From Bacteroidales bacterium (GTDB lineage: Bacteria; Bacteroidota; Bacteroidia; Bacteroidales; WCHB1-69), in the NCBI GenBank assembly GCA_016285615.1, contig JAEERB010000026.1:1-21779 (forward strand): DNA of 21,779 nt. Reading direction: 5' to 3'. The position numbers and the translations under genes are program-made. Positions 7,273-15,224 of the stretch are shown piece by piece; position 1 is the stretch's first letter; each line of letters starts with the position of its first letter. Under the pieces are notes generated by a model, which worked only from the letters and a program-made list of their open reading frames with translations, did no database searches and was not told the origin of the DNA.

Positions 7273-8748
7273 ATGATGAAAAACACAAAATACATCCTGT
7301 TGGGTTGTGCGGCCCTGTTTATTCTGGTTAACTGCTATGCCCTAACCAGGGAGTTTTTTATGGTGCCGCTGCTGTCGCTGGCAGCCCTGCTGGTCTATTT
7401 GTTGTTTTTCCATGCCGATACGTTAGTCTATCTGCTGGCGCTGAGCATTCCCTTCTCCATCGTTATCCGTAACGAAAAGGTCAATCTGGGCCTATCGGTG
7501 CCTTCCGAAATCATCATGGTGGCCCTCACTTTGCTCTTTCTCTGTCGCATCATCTATGACCTGTCGGTGGACCGCCGCATTGCGCGGCATCCCGTGTCGA
7601 TAGCCATCTATGTCTATCTGCTGTGGATGTTCATCACCTGCATCACCAGCCAACTGCCTATCGTCTCCTTCAAGTTCCTGACATCCAAGATTTGGTTCAT
7701 TGTATCGTCGTATTTTGTTATTATTCAACTTATTAAGAATAATTTGAAAAACTGGGTGCGCGTCTTCAACTGCTATGGTTTCAGCTTGGCGTGCGTGGTG
7801 ATTATCACCACTATCCGCCACGCCATGACGGGCTTTGCCGAGCATGGCAGTCACTGGATTATGGCGCCCTTTTACAACGACCACACCGCCTACGGAGCCA
7901 TCCTTGCCTTTTTCATTCCCATTACCATCAGCTTTCTGTTTTTGCCGAAGACCACCCGTTTGCAGCGTGCCGGCTACATTTCCATGCTGGTCGTTTTCTT
8001 GATTGGCTTCTACTTGTCGTTCAGTCGCGCTGCTTGGCTCAGTCTGATAGGCAGCGCTGCCGTCTTCATCATCCTCAAGCTGCGCATCAAGTTGTCGTGG
8101 GTAGTGGTGGGTGCTACCGTCATCTTTGGTACTTTCTACTATTTTGCCGACGACATTCTCTACAAGATGAGCCGCAACTCGCAGGACTCGTCGGGCAAGT
8201 TGGTGGAGCATCTGCAATCCATCTCCAACATCTCGACCGACGCTTCCAATGTGGAGCGCCTTAACCGCTGGGTGTCGGCCTTCGGCATGATCAAGGAGAA
8301 GCCGCTGGTGGGCTGGGGACCAGGTACTTATCAGTTTGAGTATGCGCCGTTCCAGAAGGGCAAGTATAAGACCATTATCAGCACCAATTTCGGCGACCGT
8401 GGCAATGCCCATAGTGAGTTCATCGGTCCGTGCGCCGAGTCGGGTTTCCCGGGCCTGTTGACGGTGCTGGTACTTATGGTGATGATAATCTATTATGGCA
8501 TACACACTTACATACAGGCTCACAGTCGCACGGTGCGTACACTTACGCTCGGAGCGGTGCTGGCGCTCATTTCCTATTACATTCACGGCACGATGAACAA
8601 TTTCCTCGATACAGAGAAGTTGTCGTTCCCGTTTTGGGCTGCCTTTGCCTTGATAGTGGTTTGCAATACATTGTATATCAATAAGAAGGAGGAAGAAGTG
8701 AACGGAGAGATGAGAGAGGAGAACGGAGAGATGAGAGTTAAGGAGTGA
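7273..8748 (+). CDS. O-antigen ligase / polymerase family membrane protein (Wzy_C domain)
   Basis: This roughly 491-residue protein is strongly hydrophobic with about ten or more membrane segments. It carries the Wzy_C/WaaL-type periplasmic region: FSRAAWLS (about 250-257), RLNRWVSAFGMIKEKPLVGWGPG (about 329-351), and HSEFIGPCAESGFPG (about 380-394, the family's H..(x)..E.G..G pattern). It should join or polymerise lipid-linked glycans at the periplasmic face of the inner membrane. Sequence alone does not separate ligase from polymerase. I start at ATG 7273; a GTG at 7267 in frame is possible but less likely. The last 20 or so residues (KKEEEVNGEMREENGEMRVKE) are low-complexity and encoded by a dispersed spacer repeat, so the native end may have been near residue 470. 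It follows the Wzz-like gene by 17 bp. Confidence 0.87.
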   Translation: MMKNTKYILLGCAALFILVNCYALTREFFMVPLLSLAALLVYLLFFHADTLVYLLALSIPFSIVIRNEKVNLGLSVPSEIIMVALTLLFLCRIIYDLSVDRRIARHPVSIAIYVYLLWMFITCITSQLPIVSFKFLTSKIWFIVSSYFVIIQLIKNNLKNWVRVFNCYGFSLACVVIITTIRHAMTGFAEHGSHWIMAPFYNDHTAYGAILAFFIPITISFLFLPKTTRLQRAGYISMLVVFLIGFYLSFSRAAWLSLIGSAAVFIILKLRIKLSWVVVGATVIFGTFYYFADDILYKMSRNSQDSSGKLVEHLQSISNISTDASNVERLNRWVSAFGMIKEKPLVGWGPGTYQFEYAPFQKGKYKTIISTNFGDRGNAHSEFIGPCAESGFPGLLTVLVLMVMIIYYGIHTYIQAHSRTVRTLTLGAVLALISYYIHGTMNNFLDTEKLSFPFWAAFALIVVCNTLYINKKEEEVNGEMREENGEMRVKE

Positions 8749-8754
8749 ATAGTG
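8701..8754 (+). repeat. Dispersed spacer repeat overlapping the 3' end of the O-antigen ligase gene
   Basis: AACGGAGAGATGAGAG occurs at 8701-8716 and again at 8722-8737, followed by TTAAGGAGTGAATAGTG. The stretch 8722-8754 matches the reverse complement of 20315-20354 with two substitutions and one 7-base gap. A related piece is found in reverse at 17034-17058. The first 48 bases lie inside the coding frame. Confidence 0.75.
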
Positions 8755-8813
8755 AGGAGAGGGGAGAACTGAAAATTGAAAACTATTAATTATTAAGATA
8801 TTACATTAGTCAG

Positions 8814-9824
8814 ATGGAAAAATTATATAAGATTGGAATAACACAGGGTGATATTGGTGGTATCGGTTACGAGGTCATCATGAAAGCCTTGTCAGACAAT
8901 AAGATGCTGGAGCTTTGCACGCCGTTGATTTACGGCTTGTCGAAGGTGGCTGCGCTGAACAAGAAGATGGTCGATGCTGGCGAGTTCAGTTACCAGTTGG
9001 TGCGGAGTGCCGACCAACTCACCATGAAGAAGACAAACCTTCTGAATATCAGCGAAAAGGAAGTGCAGTTTGAGTTTGGTATCAGCAATGAGATGGCTGG
9101 TCAGTTATCGGAATTGTCGTTGAATATGGCTTGCAAGGATTTGAAAGATAATAAGATAGATGCCATTGTAACGGCACCTATCAATAAGGACAACATCCAG
9201 TCGCCCACATTCAACTTCCATGGTCACACCGAGTATTTCGCCCATCAGTTTCATGCTTCCAATGTGATGATGATGATGGTGGCCGACGACTTGCGGTTGG
9301 CATTCGTTACGCATCATCTGCCGTTGCAGGAAGTGTCGGCGGCGCTCACTGTGGATTTGATTTACAACAAATTGTGTCTGTTGCAGAAGACACTGAAGAC
9401 TGACTTTGCTTGTACCAATCCGCGCATCGCCGTGTTGGCACTCAATCCGCATGCTGGCGATAATGGTCTCATTGGCAAGGAGGAGCAGGAGGTGGTTCAC
9501 CCCGCCATCCAGAAGGCGTTCGACAATAGGATCAACGCTTTCGGTCCTTTCCCCGCCGATGGTTTCTTCGCTGCCGAGAAGTACCGCCAGTTTGACGCCG
9601 TTTTGGCCATGTACCACGACCAGGGCATGATTCCCTTCAAGCTTCTGTCGCATGGCGAGGGTGTCAATTACACCGCTGGTCTGCCTATCGTGCGCACGTC
9701 GCCGGCTCACGGTACCGCCTACGATATTGCCGGTAAGAATATGGCTGACGGGCAGTCGTTCCGCAATGCTATCTATCTGGCTATAGATATTTTACACAAT
9801 CGACAAAGACTTGCTGAAGAATAG
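8814..9824 (+). CDS. pdxA: 4-hydroxythreonine-4-phosphate dehydrogenase
   Basis: PdxA oxidises 4-phosphohydroxy-L-threonine to the amino-ketone that PdxJ turns into pyridoxine 5'-phosphate, the DXP-dependent route to PLP. The 336-residue length is normal. Family motifs are clear: GITQGDIGGIGYEVIMKAL (8-26), VTAPINKDNI (119-128), HGHTEYFA (136-143), and the metal-site histidines in FVTHHLP (H167/H168), NPHAGDNG (H213) and YHDQGMIPFKLL (H268). The C-terminal RTSPAHGTAYDIAGK is at 294-308. The start ATG fits alignment to the family. It is followed after only 6 bp by murF-alr, whose racemase domain needs PLP, a sensible pairing. The 65-bp spacer upstream is repeat-derived and shows no clear promoter box. 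Confidence 0.96.
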   Translation: MEKLYKIGITQGDIGGIGYEVIMKALSDNKMLELCTPLIYGLSKVAALNKKMVDAGEFSYQLVRSADQLTMKKTNLLNISEKEVQFEFGISNEMAGQLSELSLNMACKDLKDNKIDAIVTAPINKDNIQSPTFNFHGHTEYFAHQFHASNVMMMMVADDLRLAFVTHHLPLQEVSAALTVDLIYNKLCLLQKTLKTDFACTNPRIAVLALNPHAGDNGLIGKEEQEVVHPAIQKAFDNRINAFGPFPADGFFAAEKYRQFDAVLAMYHDQGMIPFKLLSHGEGVNYTAGLPIVRTSPAHGTAYDIAGKNMADGQSFRNAIYLAIDILHNRQRLAEE

Positions 9825-9830
9825 AATAAT

Positions 9831-12293
9831 ATGTTCACCATTGGAGAAATAGCTTCCTATTTGGCTGATGCCCATTCTGTGCTGACGCACCCTGCCGACC
9901 GCATTGCCGAGTTGGCTTTCGACAGCCGGAGGGTTGCGTTGCCCGAGCAATCGCTTTTCTTTGCCATTCGCACCGAGAAGAACGACGGTCACCGCTACAT
10001 TGCTTCGCTGGTTGATAAGGGAGTGCGCAATTTTATCATTACCAATCCGATAGAGCAATACGCCAATTTCACCGACTGTAATTTCATTCAGGTGAAGAAT
10101 GCGGTGGAAGCGTTGCAGCACATTGCCGCTGAGCATCGTCGCCGCTTTACCATTCCCGTCATTGGCATTACGGGCAGCAACGGCAAGACCATCGTCAAGG
10201 AGTGGCTGTCGCTTATGCTGGCCGACGATTACCATGTGGTGAAGAATCCCAACAGTTACAATTCGCAGATTGGCGTGCCCTGCTCGGTATGGCAGATGAG
10301 ACAGCACCACGATATGGCCATCTTCGAGGCGGGCATCTCCAAGCCCGGCGAGATGGCGCGACTGGAAGAGGTCATCCGTCCTACCATCGGCATCCTGACC
10401 AACATTGGCGCCGCCCATGCGCAGTATTTTGCCGATGATCATGAGAAGCTGGTCGAGAAGTTGAAGCTTTTTACTCATGCTGAACAATTGATATATTGTT
10501 GTGACAATCAATTAATTGAAGAAGAGATAAGCAAACCTGCCTATCAGCATTTGCAGAAAATATCGTGGGGAGTCTCGCCAAAGGCACACCATCAGATAAA
10601 GTCGCAGCATATAGAAGGAAACCATACGCTGGTGGAGATTGACGGTGAAACCTACCATATCCCGTTTACCGACAGTGCTTCGGTTGAGAATGCCTTGCAG
10701 ACCGTTATGCTGATGCGGTTGCTCGATTTCTCGGCCGCCCAGATTAACCGCAAGCTGGCGCGACTCACCTCGTTGAGTATGCGTTTGGAAATAAAAGAGG
10801 CTATCAATCAGTCGATTATCATCAACGACACCTATAGTTTGGACCGCAACTCGCTCCATATTGCCCTCGACTTTCTCGCTTCACAGCGCCAGTATGCGCA
10901 TCGCACGCTTTTCCTCTCCGACTTCGACCAGGCCGGCATCCTCACCCGTGAGAATTATGAGGAATTGAATAATCTTCTGATTAACAATCATATAACAAAG
11001 CTAATTGCGGTAGGTCCCGCCCTTTTTGAGCACCGTGCCGCATTTCATATCGACGAACAGCACTTCTTCCAAACTACCGAAGAGGCATTGCACCATCTGC
11101 CAGAGATTGTCTTCCAGCAGGAGGCCATTCTGATTAAGGGTGCGCGTAAGTTCCGTTTTGAGCAATTTGTTGATCAGCTGCATTTTAAGACGCATTGCAC
11201 CGTATTGCAGGTCAACTTGCCCGCCATCATTCACAACCTCAACTACTATCGCAGTCTGTTGAAGCCAGAGACCAAGATGACTGCTATGGTCAAGGCACTC
11301 TCGTATGGTTTGGGCGATGCTGAGTTGATTAATGAATTGCAGTACCATAATATTGATTATCTGGCTGTTGCCTACACCGATGAAGGTGTTAATCTGCGCA
11401 AGCACAAAATCAAAAACCCGATTATTGTGCTGGGTGCCGAGGCGCACAGTTTCGAGATGATGATACATCACCGCCTGGAGCCCGAGATTTTCAATTTCCA
11501 CTATTTGCACGAGTTGATTAACACGCTGGCTTTACATCCTGAAATAGAAGAATTTAAGATACATATCAAACTTGATACAGGCATGCACCGTTTGGGTTTT
11601 GTGGCTGAAGACATCGAGCCGCTGGCACAACTTATCAACGAGCATCCTGCCTTGAAGGTGGCGTCGGTATTCTCGCATTTAGCGGCTGCTGAGGACCCTG
11701 CCGAAGATGAGTTTACGCTGGCGCAGATCCACCGCTTTGATGAGATGTCGAAGCAGTTGGTTGCTCACTTCAACTATCCGATAATGAGGCATATACTCAA
11801 CTCGGCTGGCATCTCAAGATTCTCGCAATACCAATTCGATATGGTGCGTTTAGGGTTGGGATTGTATGGCTTTTCGTATGTAGAGAAGGATTTGCCCTAC
11901 TTGCAGAACACGGTATCTTTGCAGACGGTTGTGACTCAGATTAAGCGAATTCCCGCTGGTGATACGGTGGGCTACAATCGCACTTACCGTGCGGCGCACG
12001 ACATGACCATCGGCATCATTCCCATCGGCTATGCCGACGGCTTCTTCCGCGAGTTCAGCAACGGTGTGGGCCATGTGTCGATACGAGGCCGTAAGGTGCC
12101 CATTATCGGCAAGATATGTATGGATATGTGCATGATTGACCTAACGGGCTTGGCAGTGGAAGAAGGGGAGCCTGTGGTGGTTTACGGTGATGAGAATCCC
12201 GTGTCGGAGATGGCCGCCGCTATTGGCAAGACGCCTTACGAGCTGCTGACCGCCATCTCGAAGCGGGTGCCGCGCATCTATATCAAAGACTAA
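9831..12293 (+). CDS. murF-alr: Bifunctional UDP-MurNAc-tripeptide–D-Ala-D-Ala ligase / alanine racemase
   Basis: At 820 residues this is a full MurF fused to a full alanine racemase, an arrangement known in Bacteroidetes. MurF half (about 1-450): substrate-binding N-domain with DSRRV (31-35), ATP loop GITGSNGKT (112-120), NSYNSQIGVP (141-150), and EAGISKPGEM (166-175). Racemase half (about 455-820): PLP lysine K488 in MVKALSYG, LDTGMHRLGF (581-590), LNSAGISRF (656-664), the catalytic-tyrosine region VGYNRTY (713-719), IGYADGF (732-738) and GKICMDMCMIDL (760-771). One half makes D-alanine from L-alanine; the other adds D-Ala-D-Ala to the peptidoglycan precursor, so the chain acts at two steps of the same cytoplasmic pathway. 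It sits 6 bp after pdxA, and its stop overlaps the ygiQ start (TAATG). Confidence 0.96.
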   Translation: MFTIGEIASYLADAHSVLTHPADRIAELAFDSRRVALPEQSLFFAIRTEKNDGHRYIASLVDKGVRNFIITNPIEQYANFTDCNFIQVKNAVEALQHIAAEHRRRFTIPVIGITGSNGKTIVKEWLSLMLADDYHVVKNPNSYNSQIGVPCSVWQMRQHHDMAIFEAGISKPGEMARLEEVIRPTIGILTNIGAAHAQYFADDHEKLVEKLKLFTHAEQLIYCCDNQLIEEEISKPAYQHLQKISWGVSPKAHHQIKSQHIEGNHTLVEIDGETYHIPFTDSASVENALQTVMLMRLLDFSAAQINRKLARLTSLSMRLEIKEAINQSIIINDTYSLDRNSLHIALDFLASQRQYAHRTLFLSDFDQAGILTRENYEELNNLLINNHITKLIAVGPALFEHRAAFHIDEQHFFQTTEEALHHLPEIVFQQEAILIKGARKFRFEQFVDQLHFKTHCTVLQVNLPAIIHNLNYYRSLLKPETKMTAMVKALSYGLGDAELINELQYHNIDYLAVAYTDEGVNLRKHKIKNPIIVLGAEAHSFEMMIHHRLEPEIFNFHYLHELINTLALHPEIEEFKIHIKLDTGMHRLGFVAEDIEPLAQLINEHPALKVASVFSHLAAAEDPAEDEFTLAQIHRFDEMSKQLVAHFNYPIMRHILNSAGISRFSQYQFDMVRLGLGLYGFSYVEKDLPYLQNTVSLQTVVTQIKRIPAGDTVGYNRTYRAAHDMTIGIIPIGYADGFFREFSNGVGHVSIRGRKVPIIGKICMDMCMIDLTGLAVEEGEPVVVYGDENPVSEMAAAIGKTPYELLTAISKRVPRIYIKD

Positions 12294-14137
12294 TGGACCA
12301 TTTTCTGCCCATAACACAAAAGGAGTTCCAGCAGTTGGGCTGGACGCAAGCCGATGTCATTCTCATCAGCGGCGATGCATACGTAGACCATCCGTCGTTC
12401 TGCACGGCCGTCATTGGTCGCACGCTGGAGCGGCAGGGGCTGAAGGTGGCCATTCTGCCGCAACCCAACTGGCAGGATGATTTGCGCGACTTCAAGAAGT
12501 TGGGCAAGCCGCGGCTCTTCTTCGGCATCACGGCTGGCAATATGGACTCGATGGTGAACCACTATACCGCCAACCGCCGTCTTCGCAGCGATGATGCCTA
12601 CACGCCAGGTGGCAAGGCGGGTTTCAGACCCGATTATGCTACGGTGGTCTATTCCAAGATTGTCCGCTCTCTCTATCCCGACGTGCCTATCATCATTGGT
12701 GGTGTGGAGGCCTCGATGCGTCGGTTGTCGCATTACGACTACTGGAGCGATACGCTCAAGCCCTCCATTTTGGTAGATAGTGGAGCCGATGTCCTGATTT
12801 ACGGCATGGGTGAGCGACCTATTGTTGAGTTGGCGAGGGCTATTGAGGCTGGGAAGTGGCCGGACCGACGGAGCGAGATTCCGCAGATTGCCTATCTTGA
12901 AAACATAGAGAATCAAGATGTTAACAACAAGGATGTTTTGCTTTTGCACGCTTACGAGAAAGAACTCAAGGACAAAAGGTACTATGGCGAGAACTTTGTC
13001 GCTTTTGAGAAGGAGACCAACAAGCGGCAGCAACGCACGATGATTCAACCTTACGGTGACAATTGTGTGGTGATAAATCCGCCATTTCCACCTGCCACAA
13101 CGGAGGAGATGGATAGGATGGCGTTGTTCAACGATATGATGTATCGTCCTCATCCCAAATATGATAAGAGAGGAGAAGTGCCTGCTTTCGAGATGATTAA
13201 GAACTCCATTAACATCCATCGCGGTTGTTTTGGTGGCTGCAGTTTCTGCGCCATTGCCGCCCATCAGGGCAAGTTCATCTGCTCGCGCTCTGAGCAGTCG
13301 GTGCTGGCCGAAGTTGAGCATCTGGTGCAACAGCCTTATTTCAAGGGACACATTTCCGATTTGGGCGGACCTTCGGCCAATATGTACAAGATGGGTGGCC
13401 GCGAGGAACGATTATGTGCTCGCTGCACGCGCCCGTCGTGCATCTTCCCAAATGTTTGCCGCAATCTCAACTTCTCGCATAAGCCTGTCACAGCTTTGTA
13501 TAAGAAAGCGTTGCAAGTTGCTGGTGTAAAGCAAATTACCATTGGTAGCGGCATTCGCTACGACTTATTGCTCAACGATGACCCTGCAGTGGACCGGCAG
13601 AACGGCCTCACCGATTACTTGCGGCAGGTGGTCAATCACCATGTGTCGGGCCGCTTGAAAGTGGCACCCGAGCATACCGAAGCGGCGGTGCTCGACAAGA
13701 TGCGCAAACCCCATTTCGACCGTTTCTTACTCTTTCTAAAGAGATTTAACGAGATGAACCGCCAGTCGGGCAAGAACCAACAGCTGATTCCCTATCTCAT
13801 CTCTTCGCATCCGGGCTGCTCGCTCATCGATATGGGGCGCCTGGCTGTAGAGGCTAAGAAGTATCGCTTGCAAACTGATCAGGTACAAGACTTTACGCCT
13901 ACACCCATGACTTACTCCACGGCCATGTACTACTTGGGTTACGATCCATATACGATGGAGAAAGTGGAGGTGGCTCGCAAGATTGAGGAGAAGAAAGCGC
14001 AGCATCTCTTGTTTTTCTATCATCATAAAGAAAATAAAGAATTGATTAGCAAAATGTTGCGACGCCATGGGGCTATGGGTATCGTGCGGCAGTTATATCC
14101 GCAAAGTTCTTTCAATCAGATAAAAAGGCATTCTTGA
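12293..14137 (+). CDS. ygiQ: YgiQ family radical SAM protein
   Basis: The 614-residue product has the YgiQ N-domain (ISGDAYVDHPSF, 25-36; GNMDSMVNHYTA, 82-93; GGVEASMRRLSHYDYW, 136-151). A radical SAM core follows with the iron-sulfur motif CFGGCSFC (C312, C316, C319), preceded by NIHRG. A second cysteine group, C375, C378, C383 and C389 (CARCTRPSCIFPNVC), follows the core motif and may bind another metal centre. The C-terminal part has SGRLKVAPEHTE (452-463) and DFTPTPMTYSTAMYYLGYDP (533-552), both standard for the family. The substrate is not known to me. Its ATG shares one base with the murF-alr stop (TAATG), indicating translational coupling. E. coli YgiQ is longer, about 740 residues, by its tail. 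No terminator hairpin is obvious after it. Confidence 0.93.
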   Translation: MDHFLPITQKEFQQLGWTQADVILISGDAYVDHPSFCTAVIGRTLERQGLKVAILPQPNWQDDLRDFKKLGKPRLFFGITAGNMDSMVNHYTANRRLRSDDAYTPGGKAGFRPDYATVVYSKIVRSLYPDVPIIIGGVEASMRRLSHYDYWSDTLKPSILVDSGADVLIYGMGERPIVELARAIEAGKWPDRRSEIPQIAYLENIENQDVNNKDVLLLHAYEKELKDKRYYGENFVAFEKETNKRQQRTMIQPYGDNCVVINPPFPPATTEEMDRMALFNDMMYRPHPKYDKRGEVPAFEMIKNSINIHRGCFGGCSFCAIAAHQGKFICSRSEQSVLAEVEHLVQQPYFKGHISDLGGPSANMYKMGGREERLCARCTRPSCIFPNVCRNLNFSHKPVTALYKKALQVAGVKQITIGSGIRYDLLLNDDPAVDRQNGLTDYLRQVVNHHVSGRLKVAPEHTEAAVLDKMRKPHFDRFLLFLKRFNEMNRQSGKNQQLIPYLISSHPGCSLIDMGRLAVEAKKYRLQTDQVQDFTPTPMTYSTAMYYLGYDPYTMEKVEVARKIEEKKAQHLLFFYHHKENKELISKMLRRHGAMGIVRQLYPQSSFNQIKRHS

Positions 14138-14200
14138 TAAATATTAAGGATATGTTAATAAAAAATCAAAACTTTCTATATTTTCTTTGAAAAAAAGTTG

Positions 14201-14208
14201 TAGGTTTG
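14201..14208 (+). promoter_or_regulatory. Probable -7 promoter element for the ORF6N gene
   Basis: TAGGTTTG matches TAnnTTTG and is flanked as usual (GTTG before, CAATC after). It would start a transcript near 14215, about 55 nt before the first ATG. A TTTG at 14186-14189 lies only 11 nt upstream, too close for a canonical -33 box. The 131-bp spacer is strongly AT-rich. Confidence 0.5.
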
Positions 14209-14268
14209 CAATCATAATAGGGAAGTTTTCTTTTATTTGAATGTGGAAAAAATTGCGGGATAAAGGAT

Positions 14269-15186
14269 ATGGATTATGGTAAAGGAAGTATGGTACAGTC
14301 AGGAACTATAGATGTTGTTAATCAAAATATTCAACCGATCAGCATAGAGCCGCTTATTCGTTTAATTCGCGGACAGCAAGTGATATTGGATTCGGATCTT
14401 GCAATGTTATATGGTATCGAGACAAAACGTCTTAAAGAACAAGTTAATCGTAATATAGTAAGATTTCCGGATGATTTTATGTTTCAACTTACGGCTGATG
14501 AGTTTGCTGGTTTGAGGTCGCAAATTGCGACCTCAAACAGGCGCGGTGGAAGTCGCTATGCTCCATACGCATTTACGGAAAGTGGTGTTGCTATGCTTAG
14601 TAGCGTTTTACACACCGAAACAGCAATCTTGGCTAATATCCAGATTATGCGTGCGTTTACAGCGATGCGTCATATTATGGCTGCAAGTGTCCAAGTATTG
14701 GAGCGATTGTCGAATATTGAACATAATCAATTTGAATCAAATAAACGTATTGATGAAATTTTCCGTCGTTTAGATGACGGTGCAAAAGTCAAACAAGGTC
14801 TTTTTTTTGATGGACAAATTTTTGATGCTTACAAGTTTGTTTCCGGGCTTGTCAAATCGGCAAAGCAACGAGTAGTGTTGATTGATAATTATATTGATGA
14901 AACTATTTTAACATTACTAGACAAAAGAAGTGTAGGAGTGAAAGCTGTTGTTTACACAAGGCAACTTACGGCGCAGTTATCGCTGGATCTTGCACGTCAT
15001 AATGCACAATACTCGCCAATTGACATTCTAGAATACAAACAATCACACGACCGTTTTTTGCTTATAGATGAAATGGTTTATCATATTGGTGCTTCTCTCA
15101 AGGATTTGGGTAAAAAACTTTTTGCTTTTTCAAAAATGGAGGTTTTATCGGCATCGCAATTGTTAGCTCATATTGCTACAGACTAA
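14269..15186 (+). CDS. ORF6N domain protein with PLD-like C-terminal domain
   Basis: Residues about 25-110 match the ORF6N DNA-binding domain found in phage and Bacteroidetes proteins: LIRGQQVILDSDLAMLYG (32-49), RFPDDFMFQLT (65-75), LRSQIATSN (82-90), YAPYAFTESGVAML (97-110). A helical linker (115-175) leads to a C-terminal domain (about 178-300). This domain carries one HKD-like motif with arginine for lysine: H260-x-R262-x4-D267-x6-GAS (274-276), then LKDLGKKLFAFSKM (277-290). That points to a phospholipase D-like nuclease or binding fold, perhaps inactive or needing dimerisation. Sampled lines are visibly AT-rich (roughly a quarter to 45% GC, versus about half in the neighbours), a sign of acquisition. 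ATG 14290 is an alternative start. It may regulate or act in defence; its real role is unknown to me. Confidence 0.85.
   Translation: MDYGKGSMVQSGTIDVVNQNIQPISIEPLIRLIRGQQVILDSDLAMLYGIETKRLKEQVNRNIVRFPDDFMFQLTADEFAGLRSQIATSNRRGGSRYAPYAFTESGVAMLSSVLHTETAILANIQIMRAFTAMRHIMAASVQVLERLSNIEHNQFESNKRIDEIFRRLDDGAKVKQGLFFDGQIFDAYKFVSGLVKSAKQRVVLIDNYIDETILTLLDKRSVGVKAVVYTRQLTAQLSLDLARHNAQYSPIDILEYKQSHDRFLLIDEMVYHIGASLKDLGKKLFAFSKMEVLSASQLLAHIATD
14510..14538. repeat. 29-bp perfect odd palindrome inside the ORF6N gene
   Basis: GTTTGAGGTCGCAA (14510-14523), a central A, then TTGCGACCTCAAAC (14525-14538): two exact 14-base arms. It encodes the GLRSQIATSN segment of the ORF6N domain. A palindrome of this size in coding DNA may be a binding site for the protein itself or an RNA hairpin. 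Confidence 0.85.
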
Positions 15187-15224
15187 ATGAATTTTATTAT
15201 TGATACATTTTTATGATAAATATT

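Noticed and set aside
7492..8586. Minus-strand 364-codon frame opposite the O-antigen ligase
   Set aside because: Shadow; the plus strand encodes clear membrane segments and Wzy_C motifs, while this frame is rich in His, Arg and Gln with no motif.
12290..13351. Minus-strand 353-codon frame opposite ygiQ
   Set aside because: Shadow of the radical SAM gene; no recognisable domain or start signal.
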